Positions 33,804 to 44,732 of a DNA stretch of 64,000 nucleotides are shown here, one piece after another. Location of the stretch: positions 1,488,001 to 1,552,000 of the forward strand of contig NZ_VFQF01000001.1 of assembly GCF_006717145.1 (NCBI RefSeq), in the 5' to 3' direction. Source of the stretch: Humibacillus xanthopallidus. Lineage in GTDB: Bacteria; Actinomycetota; Actinomycetes; Actinomycetales; Dermatophilaceae. The position numbers and the translations under genes are program-made. Every line of letters begins with the position of its first letter. Position 1 is the stretch's first letter. The notes beneath the pieces are model-generated. The model did no database searches and was not told the origin of the DNA. It worked only from the letters and a program-made list of their open reading frames with translations.

Positions 33804-35870
33804 ATGGCAAAGACGCCCGGCAGAAATGACCTTCCTGCGGCTCCCAACCCCGCCTCGCCGCAGGACATCCGCAACGTCGTCCTGGTCGGACCAGGCGGGT
33901 CCGGCAAGACCGCCCTCTTCGACGCGCTCCTCGCGGCGCGCGTCGCGGGCCAGCGAGCGGCACCCACCGAGCACGTGCGCACGACCGGCCTCACGGTGGC
34001 CTCGTTCGACACGGGCGCCGTGACGCTCAACCTGCTCGACACCCCCGGCTACCCCGACTTCGTCGGTGACCTGCGCGCCGGGCTGCGCGCCGCCGACGCC
34101 GCCGTCTTCGTCGTGTCGGGCGCCGACGACATCGACCGGCCCGTGTCGCTGCTGTGGCGCGAGTGCTCTGCCGTCGGTATGCCGCGTGCTGTCGTCGTCA
34201 CGCACCTCGACCAGCCGCGGGCCGACTTCGCGACGACTGTCGAGACCTGTCGGCGCACCTTCGGCGACGCCAGGGCCACCCACTGGCCGGTCGTCGAGGA
34301 CGGTGAGGTGAGCGGGATCGTCGGGCTCCTCACCGGCGACACGACGCCCGAGCACGACGACGCGCGCAGCGCGCTCATCGAGTCGGTCATCGAGGAGTCC
34401 GAGGACGCAACGCTCCTCGACCGCTACCTCGAGGGCGAGACGCTCGACACGGAGGCCCTGCTCACCGACCTGCGCACCGCCATCGCGCAGGGCACGTTCT
34501 TCCCGATCCTGCCCGTCGCACCCCTCACGGGAGTCGGGGTGGAGGAGCTGCTCGGCGTCATCGAACGGGCCTTCCCCGACCCGACCGTGCACCCGCTGCC
34601 CGCGGTCACGACGCCCGTCGGTGGCTCGGTCTCCGGGGTGGCGTGCGACCCGTCGCAGCCGCTCGTCGCCGAGGTGGTGCGCACGACGACGGACCCCTAT
34701 GTCGGGCGCCTCTCGCTCGTGCGGGTCTTCTCGGGCACGCTGCGCGTCGACGAGACCGTCCACGTCTCGGGGCACCTCAGCGACTTCGTCGGGCACGAGG
34801 TCGCGGGCCACCCCGCGCACGACGACGACGAGCGGGTCGGGCCGCTCGCGTCGCCCTTCGTCGACACCCACCGTCCGCGCGGCACGGCGATCGCCGGTGA
34901 CATCGCGCTCGTCTCCAAGCTGACCCGCGCCGAGACCTCCGACACGCTGTCGTCGCAGGACCGCCCGGCCGTCGTCGCGCCCTGGGTGCTGCCCGAGCCG
35001 CAGCTGCCCGTCGCGATCCGCGCGGCGACGAAATCCGACGACGACAAGCTCGGCGGCGCCCTGCAGCGCCTCGTCGCCGAGGACGTCACGATGCGCATGG
35101 AGCACTCGAGCGAGACCGACCAGGTCGTGCTCTGGACGATGGGCCAGGCCCACGTCGACGACCTCATCGGCCAGCTCGCCGACCGCTACGGCGTCACCGT
35201 CACCGCGGAGCCCTACCGCACCGCGTTGCGCGAGACGTTCGTGCGCCGCTGCCAGGTGCAGGGCCGGCACGTCAAGCAGTCCGGCGGGCACGGGCAGTAT
35301 GCCGTGTGCTCCCTCGAGATCGAGCCGCTCCCCCGCGGCTCGGGGTTCGAGTTCGTCGACAAGGTCGTCGGTGGCGCCGTGCCGCGGCAGTTCATCCCCT
35401 CGGTCGAGAAGGGGGCGCGGATGCAGCTCGAGAAGGGGCTGCTCACCGGGCACCCGGTCGTCGACGTGCGGGTGACCCTGACCGACGGGAAGGCGCACTC
35501 GGTGGACTCCTCGGACGTCGCCTTCCAGACCGCGGCGGCCCTCGCGCTCAAGGAGGCCGCCAACGAGTCGACGATGGCGCTGCTCGAGCCGATCGACCGG
35601 GTCCACATCACCGTCGCCGACGACTACCTCGGCGCGGTCATGTCAGACCTGCGCGGTCGGCGCGGTCAGGTCGTCGGCACCGAGCCGGCCGACGGAATGG
35701 GGCCCGACGGCGGCTGGACCGTCGTGCACGCGGAGGTGCCGCAGGCCGAGCTGTCGCGCTACCCGATCGACCTGCGGTCGGTCTCGCACGGCACCGGGTC
35801 GTTCGTGCGCGAGCCGCTGCGCCACGACCTGCTGCCCGCCGACAAGGTCAAGGAGCTGCTCAAGACCTGA
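33804..35870 (+). CDS. elongation factor G-like protein (EF-G2 type)
   Basis: Translation-factor GTPase paralogue of 688 residues from ATG 33804; a GTG at 33777 would add nine. The P-loop is GPGGSGKT (Lys35) instead of the EF-G form with DAGKT. Switch II is DTPGYPDF instead of DTPGHVDF, and the NKxD motif is replaced by THLDQ. Domains II-V follow (SGGHGQYAVCSLEIEPLP is the domain IV start). Canonical EF-G is essential for translocation; this subfamily in mycobacteria is reported not to replace it, so the role here is open. The gene is divergent from the TPR-CHAT gene across 145 bases. Confidence 0.88.
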   Translation: MAKTPGRNDLPAAPNPASPQDIRNVVLVGPGGSGKTALFDALLAARVAGQRAAPTEHVRTTGLTVASFDTGAVTLNLLDTPGYPDFVGDLRAGLRAADAAVFVVSGADDIDRPVSLLWRECSAVGMPRAVVVTHLDQPRADFATTVETCRRTFGDARATHWPVVEDGEVSGIVGLLTGDTTPEHDDARSALIESVIEESEDATLLDRYLEGETLDTEALLTDLRTAIAQGTFFPILPVAPLTGVGVEELLGVIERAFPDPTVHPLPAVTTPVGGSVSGVACDPSQPLVAEVVRTTTDPYVGRLSLVRVFSGTLRVDETVHVSGHLSDFVGHEVAGHPAHDDDERVGPLASPFVDTHRPRGTAIAGDIALVSKLTRAETSDTLSSQDRPAVVAPWVLPEPQLPVAIRAATKSDDDKLGGALQRLVAEDVTMRMEHSSETDQVVLWTMGQAHVDDLIGQLADRYGVTVTAEPYRTALRETFVRRCQVQGRHVKQSGGHGQYAVCSLEIEPLPRGSGFEFVDKVVGGAVPRQFIPSVEKGARMQLEKGLLTGHPVVDVRVTLTDGKAHSVDSSDVAFQTAAALALKEAANESTMALLEPIDRVHITVADDYLGAVMSDLRGRRGQVVGTEPADGMGPDGGWTVVHAEVPQAELSRYPIDLRSVSHGTGSFVREPLRHDLLPADKVKELLKT

Positions 35871-35893
35871 CGATCCAGGGCGCACCCCCAGGT

Positions 35894-35939
35894 CAATCGA
35901 GAGAGCACTCCGTCGGCCGACGGAGTGCTCTCTCGATTG
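35894..35939. repeat. 46-bp perfect palindrome, bidirectional terminator candidate
   Basis: A 23-bp arm starting CAATCGAGAGAGCACTCC is followed at once by its exact complement. It lies between convergent genes (EF-G-like ending at 35870, oxidoreductase ending at 35979). Its outer sequence and the following GGGCTT and CTCTCGATC closely resemble the four tandem units at 52.5-53.1 kb, so it is a single diverged member of the same repeat family. Confidence 0.85.
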
Positions 35940-35978
35940 GGCTTCGTGCTCTCGAGATGGGGCTTGGTGCCCTCTCGA

Positions 35979-36980
35979 TCAGAGGCGGACGAGCATCTTG
36001 CCGAGGTTCTCGCCGCGCAGGACGCCGAGGAAGCCGTCGACGGCGTGGTCGATGCCGTCGACGAACGTCTCGCGCGAGGTCAGCGTGCCGTCGGCGATCC
36101 AGCCGGCGGCCTTGGTCGCGTACTCCCCCGCGATGTCGTAGTGGTCGCCGACGAGGAAGCCCTGGATCGTGCCGCGCGTCTGGATGAGCCGCGCGAGGTT
36201 GCGCGGGCCGGGCGCCGCCTCGGTGTTGTTGTAGACGGAGATGGCGCCGCAGATGGCGATGCGCCCGCCGAGGCGCAGCGATCCGATGGCCGCCTCGAGG
36301 TGGTCGCCGCCGACGTTGTCGAAGTAGACGTCGATGCCGTCGGGCGCGGCCTCGCGGAGCAGGTCGGAGACGCGACCGTCCTTGTAGTTGAAGGCCGCGT
36401 CGAAGCCGAGGTCGTTGAGGAGATGGTCGACCTTCTCCTGCGAGCCCGCGCTGCCGATGACCCGGCTCGCTCCCAGCGCCTTGGCGATCTGGCCGACCGC
36501 GCTGCCGACCGCGCCCGCCGCACCGGACACGAAGACGACGTCGCCCGCCTTGAGCCCTGCGATGCGCGTCAGGCCGGCGTATGCCGTGAGGCCCGTCATG
36601 CCGAGGACGCCGAGGTAGGCGGAGGCCGGGGCCACCGACGTGTCGACGACGCGCGCGGACGCCGCGTCCACCACGGCCTCCTCGCGCCAGCCGAGACCGT
36701 GGAGCACGTGGTCGCCCACGGCGACGCCGTCCGCACGGGACTCGACGACCTCACCCACCGCGCCGCCGTGCATCGCCTCGCCGAGCGCATACGGCTCGGC
36801 GTACGACTTGGCGTCGCTCATGCGGCCACGCATGTAGGGGTCGACCGACATGACCTCGTTGCGCACGCGGATCTGGCCCTCGGCGAGCTGCGTCGGGGCA
36901 CTCTCCACGAGTGCGAAGTTCTCGGGAGTCGGCCAGCCGACGGGGCGGGACACGAGCTGGACCTCACGGGGGTTGGACAT
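35979..36980 (-). CDS. zinc-independent MDR-family NADP oxidoreductase
   Basis: Medium-chain reductase of the leukotriene B4 12-hydroxydehydrogenase / quinone-reductase-like group (YncB type). It has 333 residues from ATG 36980 with AAGGAGA upstream. VMSVDPYMRGRMSDAKSYAE and GMTGLTAYAGL are characteristic, VFVSGAAGAVGSAVGQIAKA is the NADP site, and YFDNVGGDHLEAAI follows. No zinc ligands are present. It reduces activated double bonds or quinones in related proteins. It is separated by 85 bases from the ohr gene and may belong to oxidative or electrophile stress defence. Confidence 0.9.
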   Translation of the reverse strand: MSNPREVQLVSRPVGWPTPENFALVESAPTQLAEGQIRVRNEVMSVDPYMRGRMSDAKSYAEPYALGEAMHGGAVGEVVESRADGVAVGDHVLHGLGWREEAVVDAASARVVDTSVAPASAYLGVLGMTGLTAYAGLTRIAGLKAGDVVFVSGAAGAVGSAVGQIAKALGASRVIGSAGSQEKVDHLLNDLGFDAAFNYKDGRVSDLLREAAPDGIDVYFDNVGGDHLEAAIGSLRLGGRIAICGAISVYNNTEAAPGPRNLARLIQTRGTIQGFLVGDHYDIAGEYATKAAGWIADGTLTSRETFVDGIDHAVDGFLGVLRGENLGKMLVRL

Positions 36981-37065
36981 CGGTTCTCCTTCTGGGGCAG
37001 TGCTTTTCACGGTTCGATGGATCAGGTTCGCACGGGCGACCGGTGGTGCGCTGGGTGCGCTCCGG

Positions 37066-37494
37066 TCACTCGACGACGAGCTCGACGGGGATGTTGCCGC
37101 GCGTCGCGTTCGAGTAGGGGCACACCTGGTGCGCGATGCCGACGAGCTCACGGCCGAGCTCCTCGTCGACTCCCTCGGGCAGCTCGACGTGGAGCACCAC
37201 GGCAAGGCCGAAGCCCTCGCGGCCGTTGCCGCTCAGGCTGACGTCGGCGGTCACCGCGACGTCGAAGTTCTCGACCCTGCGCTGGCGCGCGACGAGCCCG
37301 AGAGCGCTCGCGAAGCACGCGGCATACCCTGCGGCGAAGAGCTGCTCCGGGTTGGTGCCCTCACCGCTGCCACCGAGCTCGCGCGGGGCAGCGAGCGTGA
37401 CGTCGAGGCGACCGTCGGAGGTGACGGCGCGGCCCTCGCGGCCGGAGGCCGTGGCCGATGCGACGTACTGGGCGGTCTGGGTGGCGGTGCTCAT
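37066..37494 (-). CDS. ohr: organic hydroperoxide resistance protein Ohr
   Basis: Thiol peroxidase that reduces organic hydroperoxides, using lipoyl-type reductants in known cases. It has 142 residues. The two reactive cysteines are Cys60 (YAACFASAL) and Cys125 (HQVCPYSNATRGN). The GTNPEQLFAAGYAACF segment is the family signature. ATG 37494 has GAGGAG. It is divergent from its MarR-type regulator. Confidence 0.95.
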   Translation of the reverse strand: MSTATQTAQYVASATASGREGRAVTSDGRLDVTLAAPRELGGSGEGTNPEQLFAAGYAACFASALGLVARQRRVENFDVAVTADVSLSGNGREGFGLAVVLHVELPEGVDEELGRELVGIAHQVCPYSNATRGNIPVELVVE

Positions 37495-37527
37495 TGCTGC
37501 TCCTCGGGTGGACGATCGGTCTGCATT

Positions 37528-37560
37528 CAGTTGTGCGCAATTCTGTTGTGCACAATTTGA
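37528..37560. promoter_or_regulatory. ohr-ohrR operator
   Basis: Two palindromic boxes, TTGTGCGCAA (37531-37540) and TTGTGCACAA (37546-37555), lie side by side in an AT-rich patch between the divergent start codons, 15 bases apart centre to centre. This is the layout of OhrR/MarR binding sites, so both genes are probably repressed until peroxide oxidises the regulator. Confidence 0.75.
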
Positions 37561-37575
37561 TAGTACGCTTGGGGC

Positions 37576-38028
37576 ATGACCTCGTCCAACTCGGCCGACG
37601 CCCTCACCATCGAGCAGCAGATCTGCTACGCGATGCACACGACCGTGCGCACCTTCGACGCCGTCTACCGGGAGCTGCTCGCAGAGCACGGGCTGTCCTA
37701 CCCGCAGTACATCGCCCTCATGGCCATCGGGGAGCACGGGCCGCTGACCGTCGGCGCGCTCGGCGAGCACATGCGCCTCGACTCCGGCACCCTCTCGCCG
37801 CTGCTCAAGCGGATGGAGGCCGCGGGGCTCGTGGGCCGCACGCGCGACCCCGCCGACGAGCGCCGGGTCCTCGTGGCGCTCACCGACCCGGGGCGCGACC
37901 GCCTCGCCGCGGTCGCCGACGTGCCGCGGACGATCGCGGCCCGGAGCGGTCTCACCCTGCCGCAGCTGGCTGAGCTGCGGCGCACCCTCGAGCAGCTGAC
38001 CGCGACGCTCCAGGAGACGCGCGACTGA
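37576..38028 (+). CDS. ohrR: MarR-family peroxide sensor OhrR
   Basis: Winged-helix repressor of 150 residues. The sensing cysteine is Cys17 in LTIEQQICYAMH, the position conserved in OhrR. The DNA-binding region is LTVGALGEHMRLDSGTLSPL with the wing TRDPADERRVLVALT. It faces ohr across an operator with two inverted repeats. No second C-terminal Cys is seen, so it is the one-Cys type. Confidence 0.93.
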   Translation: MTSSNSADALTIEQQICYAMHTTVRTFDAVYRELLAEHGLSYPQYIALMAIGEHGPLTVGALGEHMRLDSGTLSPLLKRMEAAGLVGRTRDPADERRVLVALTDPGRDRLAAVADVPRTIAARSGLTLPQLAELRRTLEQLTATLQETRD

Positions 38029-38034
38029 CACGAC

Positions 38035-38065
38035 GATGCCGCCCCGCGGGTGGCGGGGCGGCATC
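38035..38065. terminator. bidirectional hairpin between ohrR and the monooxygenase cluster
   Basis: A perfect 13-bp stem (GATGCCGCCCCGC with GCGGGGCGGCATC, 5-base loop) starts six bases after the ohrR stop and lies just beyond the last gene of the minus-strand cluster. There is no T-run on either side. Confidence 0.75.
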
Positions 38066-38078
38066 GGGTGGAGTCGGC

Positions 38079-38204
38079 TCAGGTGGAGGACTCGCACCGG
38101 TAGAGCAGCACGTCGAGTCGCTGCCGCAGCTGCTTGCGCCCGAGCAGCGCCCGGGGCAGGAGGACGGGCGCGAGGGCCGCGGTGACCTCGAGGACGGTGA
38201 TCAT
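38079..38204 (-). CDS. possible 41-residue protein after the GroEL paralogue
   Basis: An ATG 14 bases after the groEL-like stop opens a frame for MITVLEVTAALAPVLLPRAL, followed by a basic stretch GRKQLRQRLDVLLYR and ending CESST. It has one hydrophobic and one amphipathic basic segment, fits between the groEL stop and the terminator hairpin, and is in operon distance. The ribosome site is poor. I recognise no family. It may be chance. Confidence 0.35.
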   Translation of the reverse strand: MITVLEVTAALAPVLLPRALLGRKQLRQRLDVLLYRCESST

Positions 38205-38218
38205 CGGCTGGCCCCGAC

Positions 38219-40763
<2,545 letters not shown>

Positions 40764-40767
<4 letters not shown>

Positions 40768-41810
40768 GAGAACACGCTCTCCTTCGCACCCGCGGCGACC
40801 TCGAGACCGGGGTCTGCCAGCTCGGCCTCCGGCAGCCGCAGGTCTGCCGGCACGTCGAGGTCGTACATCTTCGCGGCATTGAGCCCGAGGATCTTCTTCT
40901 TCGCCGTGGCCGTGAGCGGGGCGTACTCCGTCATGTCCTCCGGGATCTGGAAGTCGACGAACTTCTCGACGAGCCACTTCGGCGTCCAGATCGCGTAGTC
41001 GCTGGAGAACTGGATCTTGTCCTCGCCGATCCAGTAGAGGAGCTCGCCGATGATCTGCGCGAAGTAGCGCGGACGGGTGTGGATGAAGGGCATCGCGACG
41101 GCGAGGCCGGCGTGCACGTTCGTCTCCTGCGTGGCGATCCAGCAGAAGTCCTCGAGCCGGGGCAGGCCGCAGTGCTCGACGACGAAGTTGAGTCCTTGGA
41201 AGTCGGTCGCGACGGCGTCGACATCGGCGACATCGAACGCGTCGCGGTCGAGCGGGATGATCGTCGGGCCCTTGTGGATGTGGATGTTCTTCACCCCGAG
41301 CTCCTCGCAGGCCTCGAGGTACTTGTACGTCCAGGGGTCCGTCAGCTTGTAGCCGCGGGAGTCCCCGTGCCACTCGGCCGTGTAGAGCTTGACGCCCTTG
41401 AGGCCGAAGCGCTCGGCGTCGCGCCGCAGCTGGTCGAGGCCCGCCTGCTCGTTGCGCGGGTCGAAGTTGTGGTTGTAGGTCAGCTTGTCGGGGTGGGCCT
41501 GGGTCAGCGCCCACGCCTCCTCCGTCTGGCCGAAGCCGTTCTGGTAGAAGTCGCCGAGGTGGGCCGGCTGGAAGATGGCGTGGTCGACGTAGCCCTCGTC
41601 GAAGAGGTCCTTCATCAGCCGCTCGCCGCCGTAGTAGGTGTAGGTGTCGTAGTCCCACACCACCTCCTCGGGGCTGAGGTTCTTGTGGTAGTCGTAGAAG
41701 CAGTCGATGAACTGCTTGCCGTGGATGTTCCTGAGGTTCGACTCACGGCCGTCCCACAGGGCGACGTGCGCATCGACGACGTAGTACTTCTCGCCGTTCT
41801 TCTCGTACAT
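40764..41810 (-). CDS. amidohydrolase-family protein of the monooxygenase cluster
   Basis: 348 residues of the metal-dependent amidohydrolase-2 (TIM-barrel) group. Candidate metal ligands are VVDAHVALWDG, NIHIHKGPTII, FVVEHCGLPRLEDF and SSDYAIWTP near the C-terminus. The first motif is HxA rather than the common HxH. The ATG has GAGGAAG. Its place after the coupling protein is conserved in prm/mim clusters, but its substrate is not known to me. It is separated from the monooxygenase genes by a 157-base gap with a large hairpin. Confidence 0.88.
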
Positions 41811-41853
41811 GGCTTCCTCACTTCGTTGTGTCGGGATGAAACGCGGGCGTCGA

Positions 41854-41918
41854 GCCGCTGGGCCGGCTCCAGTGGGCGGAGCGGGGTGGGGGCCCGGGCT
41901 GGGGGCCGGCCCAGCGGC
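41854..41918 (-). other. internal operon hairpin between coupling protein and amidohydrolase genes
   Basis: Perfect 14-bp arms (GCCGCTGGGCCGGC and its complement) with a 37-base loop that is itself G-rich. It divides prmABCD from the accessory genes. It could protect or end the upstream message, or set different levels for the two halves. Confidence 0.75.
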
Positions 41919-41967
41919 ATACGAGCGCCTAGGTGCGCCAGTGGTTCTCGTCGGTGGGGCGGGTCCT

Positions 41968-42303
41968 TCAGTTGGCGACGAGGTCGAAGCCGATGTACTC
42001 GGCGGCGTCCTCGGGGCTGGCGAAGAGGATCGTCTTGTCGTCGAGGTGGACCATGCGGCCGTAGTGCGTCGAGCTGATCTCCTCGAAGACCGACCCGTCG
42101 AACTCGACGCCGAGGGCGTCGCTCAGCTCCTCGTAGTCGAAGTCGAGCAGCTTCGGCCCGTCGACCCGGATCATCGAGGGGTACTCGGTGAGCTCGACGC
42201 CCTCCTTGCGGCCCATAACCTCGGCGACGACGCGGCCGACCGGGGTGTTCATGAGGGTGACCCCGCACATGTTGGAGAACGAGGCCTCCGAACCGAATTG
42301 CAT
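41968..42303 (-). CDS. prmD: monooxygenase coupling (regulatory) protein
   Basis: Small effector of soluble diiron monooxygenases (MmoB/DmpM family), with no cofactor. It has 111 residues from ATG 42303 ([20 protein letters not shown]), followed by [25 protein letters not shown] two codons earlier overlaps the beta-subunit stop; the ATG fits family starts as I recall them. It modulates electron transfer and substrate access of the hydroxylase. Confidence 0.92.
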   Translation of the reverse strand: MQFGSEASFSNMCGVTLMNTPVGRVVAEVMGRKEGVELTEYPSMIRVDGPKLLDFDYEELSDALGVEFDGSVFEEISSTHYGRMVHLDDKTILFASPEDAAEYIGFDLVAN

Positions 42304-42305
42304 GC

Positions 42306-43412
42306 TCACTGGTCCAACTCCTTCGGGATGTCGAGCTCGAGGTCCTCGAGCAGGGTGCGGAACTTGTCCTTGGCCGCGTCGAGCGACGTGGCGAAGGTGA
42401 CCGGCTTCTCGGCCGGCTGCGACCAGATGGGCTGGAGCGCCTGCGCCGCGGCCAGGCACTTCGGCACCCACACGGACAGCCACTGGCCGAAGAGCTCCTT
42501 GTTGGCGGCCCCGTGCTCCTCGTCGCGCACGAGGAGCTGGAAGAGGCTGCGCGAGGCTGCCAGGTCGCGGGCGTAGTCGTTCTCGCCCGTGCCGACGAGC
42601 GTGGGCGTGATGTAGTCGCCGTTGCGCGCCGCGATCTGCATGACGAGCTCGCTCCGGAAGAGCTGGCCGACGAGCTGCTCGAAGACGATGTTCGTCGCGA
42701 AGAGCAGCTCACCCCAGTCCCCGACCGCCGTGAGCTCCTCGACCGTCCGGCGCGTCGGCTGCCACTCGGGCGCGTTCTGCCAGACGTCGCGGTGGGCCGC
42801 ACCGTCGAAGTCGATGCCGGCCTCGGACAGGTCGAGGTTGAAGAGGGCGAGGTCCTGGGCGAAGCGCATCTTGTGCGCCGCCGCCACCGCCACGGCGTTG
42901 TTGATCATGTTCGTCGGCGCGGACCGCTGGATCGAGGTGAAGACGTGCAGGGCGATGCCGTTCTCGGCGTGCATCCAGGCCCCGAGGTTGCGCTGGATGA
43001 AGACGACCCAGGCGTGGTTCCAGCTCTCGTAGGCCCTGGCCCGCCGGGCGTTCTCGAGGCACAGGCTCACCTGGCGCACCACCGCCGAGTTGTTGCGGTA
43101 GATCGTCTGCTCCCACTCCTCGTTCGGGTCGAGGAAGCTGTGCCAGTTGGACGACTGGGCCTTGGTCCACTCCTTGGGGTAGCCGCCGGGGCCGTCGCCG
43201 AAGCCGTAGATCCACCCCTGCGTGAGGTGGCGGTCGGGGTCCGGCTGCACGTCGACGGTGACGTCCTCGTACATCGTCGCCCGCAGCTTGGCCGGCTTGT
43301 AGTAGTTGTACGTGCGGCTCTTCGAGCTCGGGAAGTCCAGGGCGCCGGCCTCGGAATCAGTGAACTCGATCTTGGGGAAGCTGCGCGTCTTCTGGTCGGT
43401 GATGTCCGCCAT
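42306..43412 (-). CDS. prmC: propane-type monooxygenase hydroxylase beta subunit
   Basis: Non-catalytic beta chain of the (alpha-beta)2 hydroxylase. It has 368 residues from ATG 43412, preceded by GGAG; a TTG three codons earlier is also in frame. [20 protein letters not shown] and [19 protein letters not shown] are typical. It shares the ferritin-like fold with alpha but lacks the paired E-ExxH ligands. It follows the reductase gene after a 114-base gap with short GTGCGCGTTCC repeats. Confidence 0.93.
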   Translation of the reverse strand: MADITDQKTRSFPKIEFTDSEAGALDFPSSKSRTYNYYKPAKLRATMYEDVTVDVQPDPDRHLTQGWIYGFGDGPGGYPKEWTKAQSSNWHSFLDPNEEWEQTIYRNNSAVVRQVSLCLENARRARAYESWNHAWVVFIQRNLGAWMHAENGIALHVFTSIQRSAPTNMINNAVAVAAAHKMRFAQDLALFNLDLSEAGIDFDGAAHRDVWQNAPEWQPTRRTVEELTAVGDWGELLFATNIVFEQLVGQLFRSELVMQIAARNGDYITPTLVGTGENDYARDLAASRSLFQLLVRDEEHGAANKELFGQWLSVWVPKCLAAAQALQPIWSQPAEKPVTFATSLDAAKDKFRTLLEDLELDIPKELDQ

Positions 43413-43526
43413 GTCAGTCAACTCCGTTGTTGATGTGGGTGATTCGTGGGTGGTGCGGGTTCGTGCGCGTTCCGTGCGCGTTCCGTGCGGGTGCCGTCGG
43501 GGTATGCCGTCCGGCTGGGGAGGTGC

Positions 43527-44600
43527 TCAGGTCGTCACGACCGTCACGGGGCTCGTGAAGGAGTCGTGGAAGACCTGGTCGTTCGGCACGCCCTGCTGCT
43601 CGAGAAAGGCCAGCGCGGCATCGACCATGGGCGGCGGGCCGCAGAGGTAGACCTCGCACTTCGCGAGCGCCTCCTCACGGCGCGCCACCACGTCGGTGAC
43701 GTTGCCGAACTCCGGGCTCACGCCCGGCGGCATACCGCCCCCGTCGGGGGACCCCGCCCCGGGGAGCGACTCCGACAGGCAGGCGACGAACTCGAAGTCG
43801 CGAAGGCCCTCGCCGAGGGCGAGGATCTCGTCGACGTAGAAGAGGTCGGCCGCCGTGCGGGCGCCGTAGTAGAAGCGGACCGGGCGGGTGCTGCCGGTCT
43901 CGTTGAGGTGCCGCAGGAGCGAGAGGATGGGTGCCATCCCCGCCCCGCCCCCGATGCACACGACCGGCAGGGCGTGTCCGTCCTTGATCGTGAAGGACCC
44001 GTACGGACCGTTGACGTGCAGCTCGTCGCCGACCGAGAGGCCGTCGTCGAGCAGGGCCGAGAACCGACCGCCCGGGTACTTCTTGATGAGGAACTCGACC
44101 TCACCGGGCGTGGACTGCGTCGTCGCCATGGAGAACGAGCGGTGCTCGTCCGTCCCGGGGATGGTGATGTCGCTGTACTGACCGGGCTTGAACTCGTAGG
44201 TCGCCGGCTCGATCGCCGTGAGACGGAGCGACACGATGTCGCGCGTCATCGGCTCGATCGCCGTGACCCGGGTGCGCACGTCCTGGATGGGCACGCCGCC
44301 GAGCAGCTCGTCCTCGTCGAAGTTGAGCAGCTCGATGGTGCAGTCGCTGAAGGCGTGCGCCCGGCAGAGCAGGACGTAACCCTCCTCGACCTCGGCGTCG
44401 TTGCAGGCGAACGTCGAGTAGCGCTCCATCTGGATCTCGCCCTCGAGGATGTAGCTCTTGCAGGCCGAGCACTGCCCCTCGCGGCAACCGTGCATGAGGT
44501 GGATGCCCTGACGGAACGCGGCGTCGAGGATCTTCTCGTCCTCGCCGACCTCCATCTCGATGTCGACGGGTTCGAAGTAGATCTTGTGGGTGTCGGCCAT
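43527..44600 (-). CDS. prmB: monooxygenase reductase (2Fe-2S/FAD)
   Basis: NADH-dependent electron donor of 357 residues. The N-terminal plant-type ferredoxin domain has Cys39, Cys44, Cys47 (HGCREGQCSACKS) and Cys79 (YVLLCRAH). The FAD domain has HRSFSMATTQ, and the NAD domain has VCIGGGAGMAPILSLLRHL and YLCGPPPMVDAAL. ATG 44600 follows GGAGG. The order alpha, reductase, beta, coupling protein is that of propane monooxygenase (prmABCD/mimABCD). Confidence 0.95.
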   Translation of the reverse strand: MADTHKIYFEPVDIEMEVGEDEKILDAAFRQGIHLMHGCREGQCSACKSYILEGEIQMERYSTFACNDAEVEEGYVLLCRAHAFSDCTIELLNFDEDELLGGVPIQDVRTRVTAIEPMTRDIVSLRLTAIEPATYEFKPGQYSDITIPGTDEHRSFSMATTQSTPGEVEFLIKKYPGGRFSALLDDGLSVGDELHVNGPYGSFTIKDGHALPVVCIGGGAGMAPILSLLRHLNETGSTRPVRFYYGARTAADLFYVDEILALGEGLRDFEFVACLSESLPGAGSPDGGGMPPGVSPEFGNVTDVVARREEALAKCEVYLCGPPPMVDAALAFLEQQGVPNDQVFHDSFTSPVTVVTT

Positions 44601-44680
44601 GGTGGGCCTCCTCTCGGGTGCGGGTGATGTCGCTACGCACGGTGGCGCGAGGGCGCGCGAGTGCGGTGGGTCTGGGGGCT

Positions 44681-44711
44681 GGCGGCGCCACTCATCCCTG
44701 GTGGCGCCGCC
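44681..44711 (-). other. intercistronic hairpin between prmA and prmB
   Basis: Perfect 11-bp stem (GGCGGCGCCAC with GTGGCGCCGCC, 9-base loop) placed 22 bases after the prmA stop. Such hairpins often stabilise the upstream message, which would give more hydroxylase than reductase. Confidence 0.75.
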
Positions 44712-44732
44712 AACCCGATCTGGCGGTGGAGC

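Noticed and set aside
30695-36980. Defence island around the TPR-CHAT gene
   Set aside because: Neighbours are a transporter, an EF-G-like factor and a reductase; there is no nuclease, gRAMP, gasdermin, toxin or phage-related gene nearby.
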